Below are positions 36,054-45,500 of a DNA stretch of 64,000 nt, piece after piece. The stretch is from Pseudomonadota bacterium. GTDB lineage: Bacteria > Desulfobacterota > Desulfobulbia > Desulfobulbales > Desulfocapsaceae. The stretch lies in contig JAHJNL010000037.1 of the NCBI GenBank assembly GCA_018820855.1, positions 1 through 64,000 on the forward strand, written 5' to 3'. Each line of letters begins with the position of its first letter. Positions within the stretch are counted from its first letter, which is position 1. The position numbers and the translations under genes are program-made. Below the pieces are notes generated by a model. It did no database searches. It saw only the letters and a list, made by a program, of their open reading frames with translations, and was not told where the DNA came from.

Positions 36054-37342
36054 GAGACAGGCACCTCCCCTTTCAGTGTTTTGATGTTACTCAGAAATGT
36101 ATTAAAGACCCAGAAACAGAAGATACCGATAACAATGAAAAATCCGTAGATGCCGATCTGTTCCAGGGTATAGGTCAGCTGCTGGCTCCAGTTGATAACA
36201 TCCATTTCCCGCAATTTAGCCGGCAGGGCAAAAACACGGTTAACAAAACCGGCCAGCACAGACATGGCATAAAAACCTCTGATGGTGATACCGGGAACCA
36301 CCTTGGTAACAAGAGAACCGATCTGGATACCAAACAGGGAGCCAAGGAGCATACCCATGGCCAGGGTGTAAAAGATAAAACCATAGATTGCATATTGGCT
36401 CAGTGAGGCGTAACCGGCAGTAAAGATGATCTGGAAAATATCGGTACCTACAGTGGTCATGGAAGACACGCCAAGGCCGTAGACAAAGATGGGGAAAGTC
36501 AGGAAACCGCCACCCACACCCATGATACCGGCGGCCATACCGACAAAGGCACCACTGAGCACAAGAAAGAGCCAGGAGATCTTGCGACCGCCGGGGGTAA
36601 TACCATGATCAAAGGAAACCATGGGGGGAATATTGATTGCCTGCAGCTTCTTGCCGATGGCTGGGATAACCTCATCTTTACCACTTACCGTTTCGCCTGC
36701 TGCACTTGCTCTATTCAGTTCTTTTTTGCAGCTGAAATAATCAGTGAGGGCATAAAAGCCAAGGAAGCCCAGCATACCGACATAAACTGTGGTAATAAAG
36801 GCATCACTGAGTACAGGATTGAGCTCATAAAGGTAACGATTTAACATACCACCTGCCGTGGCACCGCCAATGGCACCGATCAAAAAGGTAAACGCCAGCG
36901 GCACCGAAATATTGCCCAGCTTTTTATGAAGCACACTTCCCATAATAGCCTTGGCAAAGATATGAAAGAGATCAGTACCAACGGCCAGGATACCTTTGAC
37001 CCCGATACTCATCAGAGCCGGGGCAATAATAAAGCCACCACCTGCGCCAATGCAGCCGGTGATCAGTCCGGCAGCCAGGCCGACCAAAATCGAAGCAATA
37101 AAAACAGTAGGGGTGTAAAAGGCCGGCGTGTAAGCCTTTTTGCCACCGAGCACATCCGGCAAACTAGTGACATCACCGCTAGCCATAGCAATACCGCCAA
37201 GGATAATCGGTACCAGCAACAGACAGAGGATCAGTCTTCTGTTGCGGCTCTTCAGGATGTTGTCTGACATTTCCAGTTCCCATTTCGCGTGAGCTCTTGC
37301 CCCCATCATCATGAACTGGTTTAAGTCTTTAAAAAAACTCAT
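36050..37342 (-). CDS. TSUP (TauE/SafE) family anion permease
   Basis: 430 aa, longer than the usual 250-300 aa. There is an N-terminal soluble extension of about 30 residues, then about eight to ten membrane segments. The family glycine-rich motifs appear twice, once per half: GLITGCIGAGGGFIIAPALMS and GMAAGIMGVGGGFLTFPIFV. The loop between halves (about 195-235) is hydrophilic. Members carry sulfite, sulfate, sulfonates or related organic anions; which one cannot be read here. SD AAAGGAG lies before ATG 37342. It is second in an operon headed by a response regulator under a sigma-54 promoter. I recall a similar permease/regulator/PEP-synthase-like grouping in Desulfovibrio, which fits a sulfur-metabolising host. 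Confidence 0.9.
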   Translation of the reverse strand: MSFFKDLNQFMMMGARAHAKWELEMSDNILKSRNRRLILCLLLVPIILGGIAMASGDVTSLPDVLGGKKAYTPAFYTPTVFIASILVGLAAGLITGCIGAGGGFIIAPALMSIGVKGILAVGTDLFHIFAKAIMGSVLHKKLGNISVPLAFTFLIGAIGGATAGGMLNRYLYELNPVLSDAFITTVYVGMLGFLGFYALTDYFSCKKELNRASAAGETVSGKDEVIPAIGKKLQAINIPPMVSFDHGITPGGRKISWLFLVLSGAFVGMAAGIMGVGGGFLTFPIFVYGLGVSSMTTVGTDIFQIIFTAGYASLSQYAIYGFIFYTLAMGMLLGSLFGIQIGSLVTKVVPGITIRGFYAMSVLAGFVNRVFALPAKLREMDVINWSQQLTYTLEQIGIYGFFIVIGIFCFWVFNTFLSNIKTLKGEVPVS

Positions 37343-37402
37343 TGCTGCGTCTCCTTTGTTTATTATTATGCTGCTTAATCAGTTAAATACTGAGGTTCGG
37401 CA

Positions 37403-37831
37403 CTAACTCGGCATGGCCATATCCCTTTTTATCTGCGCCGTTTCAATTTTGTCTTGCTGCATTTTTTTCTTTTCATAGGCATCTTTAAGTTTTTCCAACA
37501 ATGGCTCAAGCTCCATGGGCTTCATCAGATAATCAAAGGCACCCAGCTTCATGCCATCTATGCCTGATTCAACAGAAGCATGGCCTGTAAGCATCACCAC
37601 TTCAGTTAACGGCCGCAGCCGTTTGATCTCCCGCAGAGTCTCAATGCCGTCCATGCCAGGCATCTTCACGTCGAGGAGCACCACATCAATATCTCCTTTT
37701 TTAATACGCTCCAGGGCCTTCTCGCCATCTTCTGCCCCATCACAGAGGATATCCCGCTTACTCAGACGCTTCATTGTCATAGTTCTGAATTCCTGTTCAT
37801 CATCAACAATCAGTACGTTAAAAAGTGCCAT
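37403..37831 (-). CDS. Single-domain response regulator, first gene of the TSUP operon
   Basis: 142 aa. Receiver with LIVDDEQEF, phosphoacceptor Asp54 (VLLDVKMPGM), LTGHAS and the Lys in LMKP. A charged 20-residue C-terminal tail (KKKMQQDKIETAQIKRD) follows. There is no output domain. SD AAGGAGG lies eight bases upstream of ATG 37831. It is the promoter-proximal gene of the leftward operon, with the sigma-54 site about 85-100 bp upstream. Confidence 0.94.
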   Translation of the reverse strand: MALFNVLIVDDEQEFRTMTMKRLSKRDILCDGAEDGEKALERIKKGDIDVVLLDVKMPGMDGIETLREIKRLRPLTEVVMLTGHASVESGIDGMKLGAFDYLMKPMELEPLLEKLKDAYEKKKMQQDKIETAQIKRDMAMPS

Positions 37832-37914
37832 AATTGCCTCCTTGGGTTGTTTTTTTAATGCTGTGGACCAACTGTTCCCCTGATTGTATTGCCTATCCTT
37901 ATGCCTTATTAGAT

Positions 37915-37930
37915 AGCAACTTGGAGGCCA
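37915..37930 (-). promoter_or_regulatory. Sigma-54 (-24/-12) promoter of the TSUP operon
   Basis: The minus strand reads TGGCCTCCAAGTTGCT: GG at -24 and GC at -12, separated by exactly ten bases, with TTGCT as the -12 box. The match to TGGCACGNNNNTTGCW is good. Transcription would start near 37,902, giving a 5' leader of about 70 nt before ATG 37831. The divergent operon encodes a sigma-54 activator. Confidence 0.75.
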
Positions 37931-38039
37931 GAAATGCTTTTCGCTGAATTTTAAATTATTATTCTGTAGTTACAGCATATTAGCTGTTCATGTTTTTCTT
38001 GCAGATTAGCATTGAGGAGGATTGCAGAAGGGATAGACG

Positions 38040-38061
38040 GAGTGTAACAAATGTTACACTC
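38040..38061. promoter_or_regulatory. 22-bp palindrome, probable activator (UAS) site
   Basis: Arms GAGTGTAACA and TGTTACACTC flank a two-base centre (AA). It is centred about 150 bp upstream of the predicted sigma-54 start, the usual distance for an enhancer bound by an NtrC-type dimer. It also lies 265 bp upstream of the divergent kinase gene. Partial copies of TGTAA/TGACA occur near 38,111-38,170. Confidence 0.7.
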
Positions 38062-38217
38062 CGGATGAGATATTCACATTTCCCCTGTACGATGAAGAGA
38101 TACAGACTCGTGTAAAAACAGTGACAACGCTTGGGGAGTTAAGGTATCTTTGTATAGAAAATGTGACAAAGCATTTGGCTGCGCAGGCAAATAGGGGGAG
38201 ACTGAGCACATGAATAA

Positions 38218-38233
38218 TCACATTTTTTTGTGA
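38218..38233. promoter_or_regulatory. Inverted repeat TCACA-N6-TGTGA upstream of the PAS kinase
   Basis: Half-sites TCACA (38,218-38,222) and TGTGA (38,229-38,233) flank a run of six T, 92 bp upstream of TTG 38325. It could be an operator for this operon, but the sequence is short and AT-rich, and the CRP-like half-sites are in the opposite order to the CRP consensus. Confidence 0.35.
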
Positions 38234-38324
38234 AGGTATCTATCAGGAAAAGATGAGTGTCGTATGGGAAATGAGCCAAAACAAGTCAGCTCTTGTCTGA
38301 CTGGGCAGTGTAAGGGAGAAAAGA

Positions 38325-39551
38325 TTGATTAACATTACTGGAAGTGACCGCAAAACAGACAAACGCTTAATTGAGATACTTGAAAAACAAAAACAGGATC
38401 TCGTTATTCGTTTCCTCAAAAAACACGAAGAGTTGGAGGCCGGAAAACATTTCACCAATCAAATCCTTTCCAGCCTCTCCAGTCTTTTTTTCCTTCTCAG
38501 TAAAGATCTTGTAATCGTCCAGGCAAATCAGGAATTCTATCGCTGCCTTGAGTATTCTCCTGAAGATAAAGAGAGCCTGACTCTTGAAATAATTACCGGA
38601 GAGAAGAATTACCCGACTATCAAAGCCGCTGTAATTGACGGGGAATTTGCCCCCCTGGAGACCCACCTCTTCACTCGAACAGGGAAAGAGATCCCAGTCA
38701 CTCTCAAAGGATCGACCTATACAACTGAATCAGGCCGTATCCTCTATATACTGATCGCCTCAGACAGAAGTGACTTTCAAACGATGATGCTCCGCATGTG
38801 TGAAGCCCAGGAGCAGTTAATTCATTCCGACAGACTGGCAAGCCTTGGCGAAATGGCCGCTGGTGTCAGTCACGAGCTGACCCAGCCCCTGAATGCCATT
38901 CTGCTTTTCGCCAGAAACTGTATTAAGGCCCTGGATGACCCGCTGCAGAACAGGGACATGCTTGAAGGAAATCTCAATATCATCATAGACCGCGTCAACA
39001 AGGCAACCTCTATAATTCGCAGCCTGCAAAATTTCGGCCGCAAAGTACCGGATGAAATTGCAGAGGTGGACATTAATGATATTCTTCACAATATCCTGGA
39101 ATTTCTGGATTCACAGCTGACATTGTCTGACATAAAACTGACCCTGCAACTTGATGAGACACTACCCAGGGTCATGGGACAGGAGGTCAAACTGGAACAG
39201 GTCTGTTTGAATCTTATCCAGAATGCCATTCAGGCCATGGGAAAGACAGAACGTCCTATGCTGACAGTCAAAACCAGACTCCAAAACAGTGTTGCTCCGG
39301 AAACCCTGGAAGAAAAACCCTTTGTAATGATAACAATCGAGGATAATGGTGAAGGAATGAGCAGGGCCACACAGAAAAAAATCTTTGATCCATTTTTTAC
39401 CACCCGCGAAGTTGGCACAGGCATGGGACTGGGGCTCTCCATAGTTGATCAAATCATCCGTGGATTCTCAGGATTTATCAAAGTGGAGAGTTCTCCCGGT
39501 TCCGGCACCTGTTTTTCTGTCCTGCTGCTACCCTGCCATAAAGAAAACTAG
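38325..39551 (+). CDS. PAS sensor histidine kinase paired with NtrC-type regulator
   Basis: 408 aa. The start is TTG 38325, supported by AAGGGAG seven bases upstream; no ATG alternative keeps the conserved N-terminus. It is cytoplasmic, with no TM. PAS is about 48-155 (LSKDLVIVQANQEFYRCLEYSPED), HisKA has His183 (AAGVSHELTQPLNAIL), and HATPase follows (LIQNAIQAMG; IEDNGEGM; GMGLGLSIV). It is followed after 15 bp by its sigma-54 regulator and is divergent from the TSUP operon it most likely controls. Confidence 0.93.
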   Translation: MINITGSDRKTDKRLIEILEKQKQDLVIRFLKKHEELEAGKHFTNQILSSLSSLFFLLSKDLVIVQANQEFYRCLEYSPEDKESLTLEIITGEKNYPTIKAAVIDGEFAPLETHLFTRTGKEIPVTLKGSTYTTESGRILYILIASDRSDFQTMMLRMCEAQEQLIHSDRLASLGEMAAGVSHELTQPLNAILLFARNCIKALDDPLQNRDMLEGNLNIIIDRVNKATSIIRSLQNFGRKVPDEIAEVDINDILHNILEFLDSQLTLSDIKLTLQLDETLPRVMGQEVKLEQVCLNLIQNAIQAMGKTERPMLTVKTRLQNSVAPETLEEKPFVMITIEDNGEGMSRATQKKIFDPFFTTREVGTGMGLGLSIVDQIIRGFSGFIKVESSPGSGTCFSVLLLPCHKEN

Positions 39552-39566
39552 AGAAAAGGGAAAACC

Positions 39567-40976
39567 ATGCAACAGACCGATCATGATGCCACCCAACAAA
39601 CTCCCCGGATTATGGTTGTTGACGATGACATTTATCTGCTCACAGCCATTGAACAAACCTTGCTCCTCAATCACTATTGCGTGGACACCTTTTCCACTAC
39701 TCAAAATATTTTACCGGCATTGACAGAATTTGAGTATGCCGCAGTGGTCACAGATATTAAGATGCCGGGGATGGATGGAATCGAACTTCTTGGCCATATC
39801 AAAAAAACCGATCCGGAACTGCCGGTTATCATGATTACAGGTCATGGAGATGTGGCCATGGCTGTTTCCTCCATCAAAGACGGGGCCTATGATTTCCTGC
39901 AAAAACCTGTTGATGAAGATGTCTTGCTGACCTCACTCAGCAGGGCTGTGGAAAAAAGACAGCTTGTCCTGGAGAACAGAAAACTCAGTAGACGTCTTCA
40001 GGAGCAACGCCGGAACCGTTCTTATTTCCATGGGTTGGTGGGCAATCATCCATCCATGCAGCACCTCTATGACACCATAAAAAAGGTGGCTGCAGAGAAT
40101 GATCCTGTAATGCTCTACGGTGAAACCGGAACAGGAAAAGAGTTGGTGGCACGAGCAATCCACGAAATTGCTGACCGATCCGGAAAACCCTTTGTGGCTA
40201 TCAATATGGGAGCCATCCCGGTGGATATGATAGAGTCTGACCTGTTTGGTCATGTCAAAGGGGCGTTTACTGGGGCAGTCCAGCAAAAAACAGGCAAATT
40301 TTCCTATGCCGGAGAAGGTACCCTTTTCCTTGACGAAATCAACAGTCTGCCCATAGGACTTCAGACCAAACTCCTGAGAGTGCTTGAAGAGAAAACCATC
40401 ACTCCGTTAGGAAGTAATGTCCCTGTCCCCGTGCATGCCAGGATCATCGCGGCCACAAACAAGGATCTCTCTGAAGAAATAGCCAAAGGGCGTTTTCGTC
40501 AAGATCTCTTTTTTCGCCTTAATGTCTTACCAGTAACAATCCCACCCCTAAGAGAGAGGAGCGAAGATATCCCTATGCTGGTTGAATATTACCGCCAGGC
40601 CTATTGCCATGAACGGCATCAGGATGTTGAACCTTTCAACCAGAAAACATTACGTTCTCTGCAAAAAGAAGCCTGGCCAGGAAACGTGAGGGAGTTGAAA
40701 AATTATGTGCGCAGAATTTGCATATTCGGATCGCAGCCCTTTACAGATAAGACTTCTCAGAATTCCGAACAATTGATTAAGCAGGGAATTAAGGAGCATT
40801 TGCCGCTAAAATCCCTGATAGAGCAAGTAGAGAAAAAATATCTGATAGAGATATTAGGCAAAAACCAGGGTCAGATAACTCAATCCTATGAGGATTTGGG
40901 GATTTCACGAAAAAGCCTCTACGACAAAATCAACAAATACGATATTAACTTAACTGTTTTCAGGCAGACCGGTTGA
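39567..40976 (+). CDS. Sigma-54-dependent NtrC-family response regulator (likely activator of the TSUP operon)
   Basis: 469 aa. Receiver about 13-130 with Asp63 (VVTDIKMPGMDG). AAA+ about 155-385 with GETGTGKE, GHVKGAFTGAVQQ (sigma-54 contact loop), GTLFLDEIN and R-fingers. Fis-type HTH at the end (QITQSYEDLGISRKSLYDKI). SD AAGGGA. It shares an operon with the PAS kinase, and a sigma-54 promoter and palindromic UAS lie in the shared upstream region, making a self-contained regulatory loop. Confidence 0.95.
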   Translation: MQQTDHDATQQTPRIMVVDDDIYLLTAIEQTLLLNHYCVDTFSTTQNILPALTEFEYAAVVTDIKMPGMDGIELLGHIKKTDPELPVIMITGHGDVAMAVSSIKDGAYDFLQKPVDEDVLLTSLSRAVEKRQLVLENRKLSRRLQEQRRNRSYFHGLVGNHPSMQHLYDTIKKVAAENDPVMLYGETGTGKELVARAIHEIADRSGKPFVAINMGAIPVDMIESDLFGHVKGAFTGAVQQKTGKFSYAGEGTLFLDEINSLPIGLQTKLLRVLEEKTITPLGSNVPVPVHARIIAATNKDLSEEIAKGRFRQDLFFRLNVLPVTIPPLRERSEDIPMLVEYYRQAYCHERHQDVEPFNQKTLRSLQKEAWPGNVRELKNYVRRICIFGSQPFTDKTSQNSEQLIKQGIKEHLPLKSLIEQVEKKYLIEILGKNQGQITQSYEDLGISRKSLYDKINKYDINLTVFRQTG

Positions 40977-41310
40977 CGAAGATGGCAATAATTTAGGACA
41001 GGTAGCAGATCACCTTTGCCTCTCTCGTCAAAGCCATACCCCCAAGAACGCAACATGGTTCCGCAACTATCCTGACAGTTGCTGCGATAAGATGAGATTG
41101 GCTGTGGAAAATGGGCTGCGAATAATTTACTGTAACGCAAATAAACCAAGGTCATTGACCAACCCTTAGCAGAGTTGTCAGAGTTCCGAAAATCGTGAAG
41201 CAACCGCCCCAAACAGAGAGATGCCTTGGCAGTTATACCTTTGAGTGCAGCCGCTATCGCCCTCGTTTGATAAGTTACGAAAAGTCACCCTTCGAAGCGA
41301 TATGGTTATA
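40977..41310. other. Intergenic region without supported gene
   Basis: 334 bp between the NtrC-type regulator and the membrane protein gene, which converge here. Frames in this stretch lack Shine-Dalgarno sites and family features. I see no clear terminator: there are short GC-rich patches but no stem with a T-run. Confidence 0.4.
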
Positions 41311-41694
41311 TCAGGATGGTTCCGGGGGAATCAAGGCAAAGAGTTTCTCCACAGTAACCCTGCTCAACCAGCGAAGAAAAATCAGCGTGAATTTGGCACC
41401 TGAAAAATACATGCCCAGGAGAAAGACCAGGTGCGACAAGCCATAAACCAGAGGCCCTCCGATCACAGCAATCATTGGTTCGTGCAACTTCAGGGCTGCA
41501 ATACCACAGAGCGCAACGGCTGGCCAACCGAGAAGAAAACTGAAACAGATCAGGAAAACTCCGGCAAGAACCTGCAGGGAAGGCTTTTCTTTAAAGGCAG
41601 TCAAGTCAGCCTCTTCTTCGATAGCCTTACGGACAAAATCGATGGCGGCAAACCGTATAAGACCTTTTCTGATATTCAATTTCATTCTGTTCAT
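41311..41694 (-). CDS. Small integral membrane protein
   Basis: 127 aa. A charged N-terminus (MNRMKLNIRKG) precedes three hydrophobic segments at about 42-62 (VLAGVFLICFSFLLGWPAVAL), 75-95 (AVIGGPLVYGLSHLVFLLGM) and 98-115. No family is recognised. It is divergent from the glycosyltransferase at 41797 with a 102-bp gap. Start choice is uncertain (ATG at 41694 without clear SD). Possibly an envelope-assembly factor, given its neighbours. Confidence 0.65.
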   Translation of the reverse strand: MNRMKLNIRKGLIRFAAIDFVRKAIEEEADLTAFKEKPSLQVLAGVFLICFSFLLGWPAVALCGIAALKLHEPMIAVIGGPLVYGLSHLVFLLGMYFSGAKFTLIFLRWLSRVTVEKLFALIPPEPS

Positions 41695-41796
41695 AAAAAA
41701 CTTGGATTATTCTCACTAATAAATGGCAGGATGCTGTCTCTTTTTCTCTTTATACCACAACCCGTTGCCCCGGCAACTCATTTGCACAGGTAGAAC

Positions 41797-42516
41797 ATGG
41801 CACCGACCGCTGACTCTTGGTTCTTTTTTGATAAAATCTATTGTATATCAATAGATACGCGTGGTGACAGACGAACGGAGGCGAAAAAACAGTTTGCCGA
41901 TGTCGGCCTTCTGGAACGGGTGGAGTTTGAACTTGTCAAAAAACATCCCGACAATCAGGAAAAAGGGATCTTTCAATCCCATATGCTTTGTCTGAATAAA
42001 GGATTGCAGGCTGGAGCCCGCCATATCCTGATCTTTGAAGATGATATCCTTTTTCAGGGATACCAGCCCGAAGTTCTACGGAATGCCACTCTATTTCTGC
42101 AAAATTTTCCAGCCTGGAATGGTTTTTTTCTTGGAGGCATTACCACGAAAATGACAAAGACTGATGAACAATCCGTGGTCAACATACAATATCGCTGCCT
42201 GGCCCATGCCTATGCTCTCAACCATTCCTTTGCCAAGCGGATTGTTCAGGAAACATGGAATGATATTCCTTTTGATGATATACTGCGTCGCCATTGTAAG
42301 GATTTTTTTGCCATTTACCCCATGATAGCCTTTCAAAGCCAGGCCAGCACAGATAACCAGACCATTGCCATAGACAAGATGCGGCGATTCTTCGGCGGCC
42401 TGCCTTTTATCCAGAAAACTAATGAATTTTTCCAACGCCACAAGACACTGATTCTCTGTATTCACCTCCTTTTTCTCGCAGCCATCACTCTGGCAATCGT
42501 CAACGCCTGGACATAA
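41797..42516 (+). CDS. Glycosyltransferase family 25 (LPS-type) with C-terminal membrane anchor
   Basis: 239 aa. The N-terminal block KIYCISIDTRGDRRTEAKKQF is the GT25 signature, and the EDD motif (E81-D82-D83 in ILIFEDDILF) binds the metal and sugar nucleotide. KGIFQSHMLCLNKGL and LAHAYALNHSFAK are also conserved in the family. A TM helix at about 215-235 (LILCIHLLFLAAITLAIVNAW) anchors it. It would add a sugar to lipooligosaccharide or another lipid at the inner membrane. First of three rightward genes (GT25, exporter-methyltransferase, deacetylase). Confidence 0.85.
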   Translation: MAPTADSWFFFDKIYCISIDTRGDRRTEAKKQFADVGLLERVEFELVKKHPDNQEKGIFQSHMLCLNKGLQAGARHILIFEDDILFQGYQPEVLRNATLFLQNFPAWNGFFLGGITTKMTKTDEQSVVNIQYRCLAHAYALNHSFAKRIVQETWNDIPFDDILRRHCKDFFAIYPMIAFQSQASTDNQTIAIDKMRRFFGGLPFIQKTNEFFQRHKTLILCIHLLFLAAITLAIVNAWT

Positions 42517-42544
42517 CAATCAACCTGACAACACACTACTCACA

Positions 42545-45500
42545 TTGTTTAATTATCGCCTTCTCATCATTGTTTTCATCCTGATCTTCGGAACTGCTGC
42601 CGCAGGTATCCTTCGCCTTGATATCGACACAGACGTAGTCCGCTCTCTGCCGTCAGATCAAACCATTATAAGCGATGCCCTGGAGATATTCACCAACCAT
42701 CCCATTCACGATCAGATTGCTGTTGATATCATGCTGGACAGAAATGATCCGGATATCCTGGTGGAATGCGGGAGTTTTGTTGAAGAACAACTCCGGGCAA
42801 GTAATCTGTTTGCAGAGGTAGGGACAAGCGAGATCGGCAAGCTCATCCCTGATCTTGCCTTGCATATTGTCAACAACCTGCCGATCATGTTCTCCCCAAA
42901 AGAGCTTACGCAGCAGATTGCCCCCAGATTGGAAAAAGAGGTTATCCAGCAGCGTCTGCAGGAACTGCTGCAGAAACTGAGCAGTCTCGAAGGAATCGGC
43001 CAGTCCAAATTTATCGCCAAAGACCCTCTTGGCCTTATGGAACCGGTCATGGCAAAGATGGCAATGCTTGCGCCTCTGGAAGGATCAAGGATGTACAGAG
43101 GCCACCTTTTCTCGGCAGACAACCTTCACCTCCTGGTGAGCGCACGGCCGCTTACTGCCGGAACAAACACGGCCTCTGCTCGACAGATTTCCGCACTGCT
43201 CGCCACAATTTCACAAAATCTCGCAGACAAATATGGCCCCGAGGGGATCAGCGTCACCCTCACTCCAGTGGGCGCCTATCGGGCAGCGCTGGACAATGAA
43301 CGCATCATACGCCATGATGTCCGACTGGCCCTGCTGCTTTCAACTGCGGGTATTGCCCTGCTCCTGTTTTTTTCCTTTCCAAGGCCTCTGCTCGGTCTCT
43401 TCTCCCTGCTGCCGGCACTTGCCGGAACAGCTGCCGCCTTATTTGTCTTTTCCCTGTTTCATTCTTCCATCTCCATCATGGTCTTAGGCTTTGGCGGTGC
43501 TATTATCTCGATTACCGTTGATCACGGTATTGCCTATCTCCTCTTTCTTGATCGTCCAAAAAAGACAACAGGCAAAGAGGCCTCCCGGGAAGTCCTGGCG
43601 GTGGGAATCCTGGCGGTCCTCACCACTGGAGGTGCCTTTCTTATCCTCTGCTTCAGCGGTTTCCCCATCTTTGTGCAACTGGGTCAGTTCACGGCCTTAG
43701 GCGTATTCTTTTCCTTTCTTTTTGTCCATTCCGTCTTTCCCCACATCACCCCTTCCGTGCCTCCGACCTCCAAACGTACCCTTCCCCTGCAAAGGCTCGT
43801 GGACAGGATGTACAGCAATGGACGCGTCGGAGCAGCTGTTGCTGTAATCCTGGCCGTTACCCTGCTCTTTTTCGCTCACCCCAGATTCAATGTCAGTCTG
43901 GAAAGCATGAATACGGTAAGCACGGAGACCCTTGCTGCCGACAACCTCTTTGCAACGGTCTGGGGCAGTATTGATAATAAGATATTCTTGATGGTTACCG
44001 GTGATTCTATCGATGAAATCCAGGAAAAAAATGATATCCTCCTGCAAAAGATAGAAACAGATAGAGACGTCTCCATTCTCAAATCCGCCTTTGTTCCCTC
44101 CATGATATTTCCAGGCGAACTCAGGGCCAGAGAAAACCTGGCTGCCTGGCAACAGTTCTGGGATCGGAACAGGGTTGAAAAACTTCAAAAAGAACTGCAG
44201 GCAAGCGCTGTTTCCCTGGGTTTTGCCGCGCACGCCTTTGACCAGTTTCTGGACCAGCTCCAGCCGTCATTTCTACCTGACACCTCTGCCCTTCCTGCCC
44301 CCTATTACACCCTTATGGGTATATCGGAAAAGAACGGTACCTTAATCCAATTCATCACCCTTTCCCCAGGACAGAAGTACAGCGGCCAATCCTTTTTTGA
44401 TCGTTACAGCCAAGAAGCCAAGATCTTTGACGGACCTTTTTTCTCTGAACAGCTGGCAAACATTCTGTTTACCACCTTTGCCACAATGCTTGCTATCATT
44501 GCAGTAAGCGTAGCTATCCTGCTGTTTTTCTTTTTCCTGAGCTGGCAGCTGACACTCATCACCCTGCTGCCCCCACTTTTTTCCTATATCTGTACCCTGG
44601 GGACCATGCAGCTGATTGGTCACCCCCTGGATATTCCCGGTCTGATGCTCTCCATTGTCATCCTGGGTATGGGCATCGATTATTCCATATTCTTTGTCAG
44701 GGCCCACCAACGATACCGCAATCCCGATCACTCCTCCTTCAGACTTGTACGCATGACAGTCTTTATGGCAGCTGTATCGACGCTCATCGGTTTTGGCGTC
44801 CTCTGTTTTGCCGAGCATTCCCTGTTACGAAGCATAGGTGTCACATCATTGCTGGGCATCGGCTACTCGCTGCTCGGCGCCTTTCTCCTTTTACCTCCTC
44901 TCCTGCAGGCTTTCTTCTCCGAAAAAAAACAGAGCGCCCCGGCAGAACAATCCCTCGCTCAGCGTGTTCTCGGCCGCTATCATCTCATGGAAGCATACCC
45001 ACGGATGTTTGCCCGCTTTAAGCTAAAATCAGATCCCATGTTTGGAGATCTTGCCACACTTCTTGCAGACCATAAAAAAGATGTCACTATGGTCCTTGAT
45101 ATCGGCTGCGGCTATGGAGTTCCCGGCTGCTGGTGTCTGGAATACTTCCCGCAGGCGAAAATTATTGGTATTGATCCGGACCCGGAACGAGTGAGGGTAG
45201 CAGCCCTGGCCATGGGAGAAAGAGGGGATATTCGGCAAGACATGGCTCCGCAACTGCCTTTGCTTCCCAGGCCCGCCGATCTGGTGCTGCTGCTTGACAT
45301 GCTGCACTATCTGGATGATGAAACAATCACTACCCTTTTTGCGAACTGCTTTGAGGCCCTTACCCACGGCGGGATACTGGTAATACGTTTTGTAATCCAC
45401 CCGGACCTCCCGCCATCCAAGTCCTGGATGCTTGAACATTACAGGATCAAGTTCTCCGGCGGAACGCCCTGGTACCGTTCTTCTGAAAAGATGGCGGAAC

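Noticed and set aside
40977-41310. Possible transposase remnant downstream of the NtrC-type regulator
   Set aside because: Frames here show no DDE or other transposase pattern and no terminal repeats; no support.
41771-41786. CGGCAACTCATTTGCA resembles a sigma-54 promoter before the GT25 gene
   Set aside because: Spacing is right, but the start would fall on the ATG itself with no leader, and it overlaps a small GTTGCC/GGCAAC palindrome. Probably chance.
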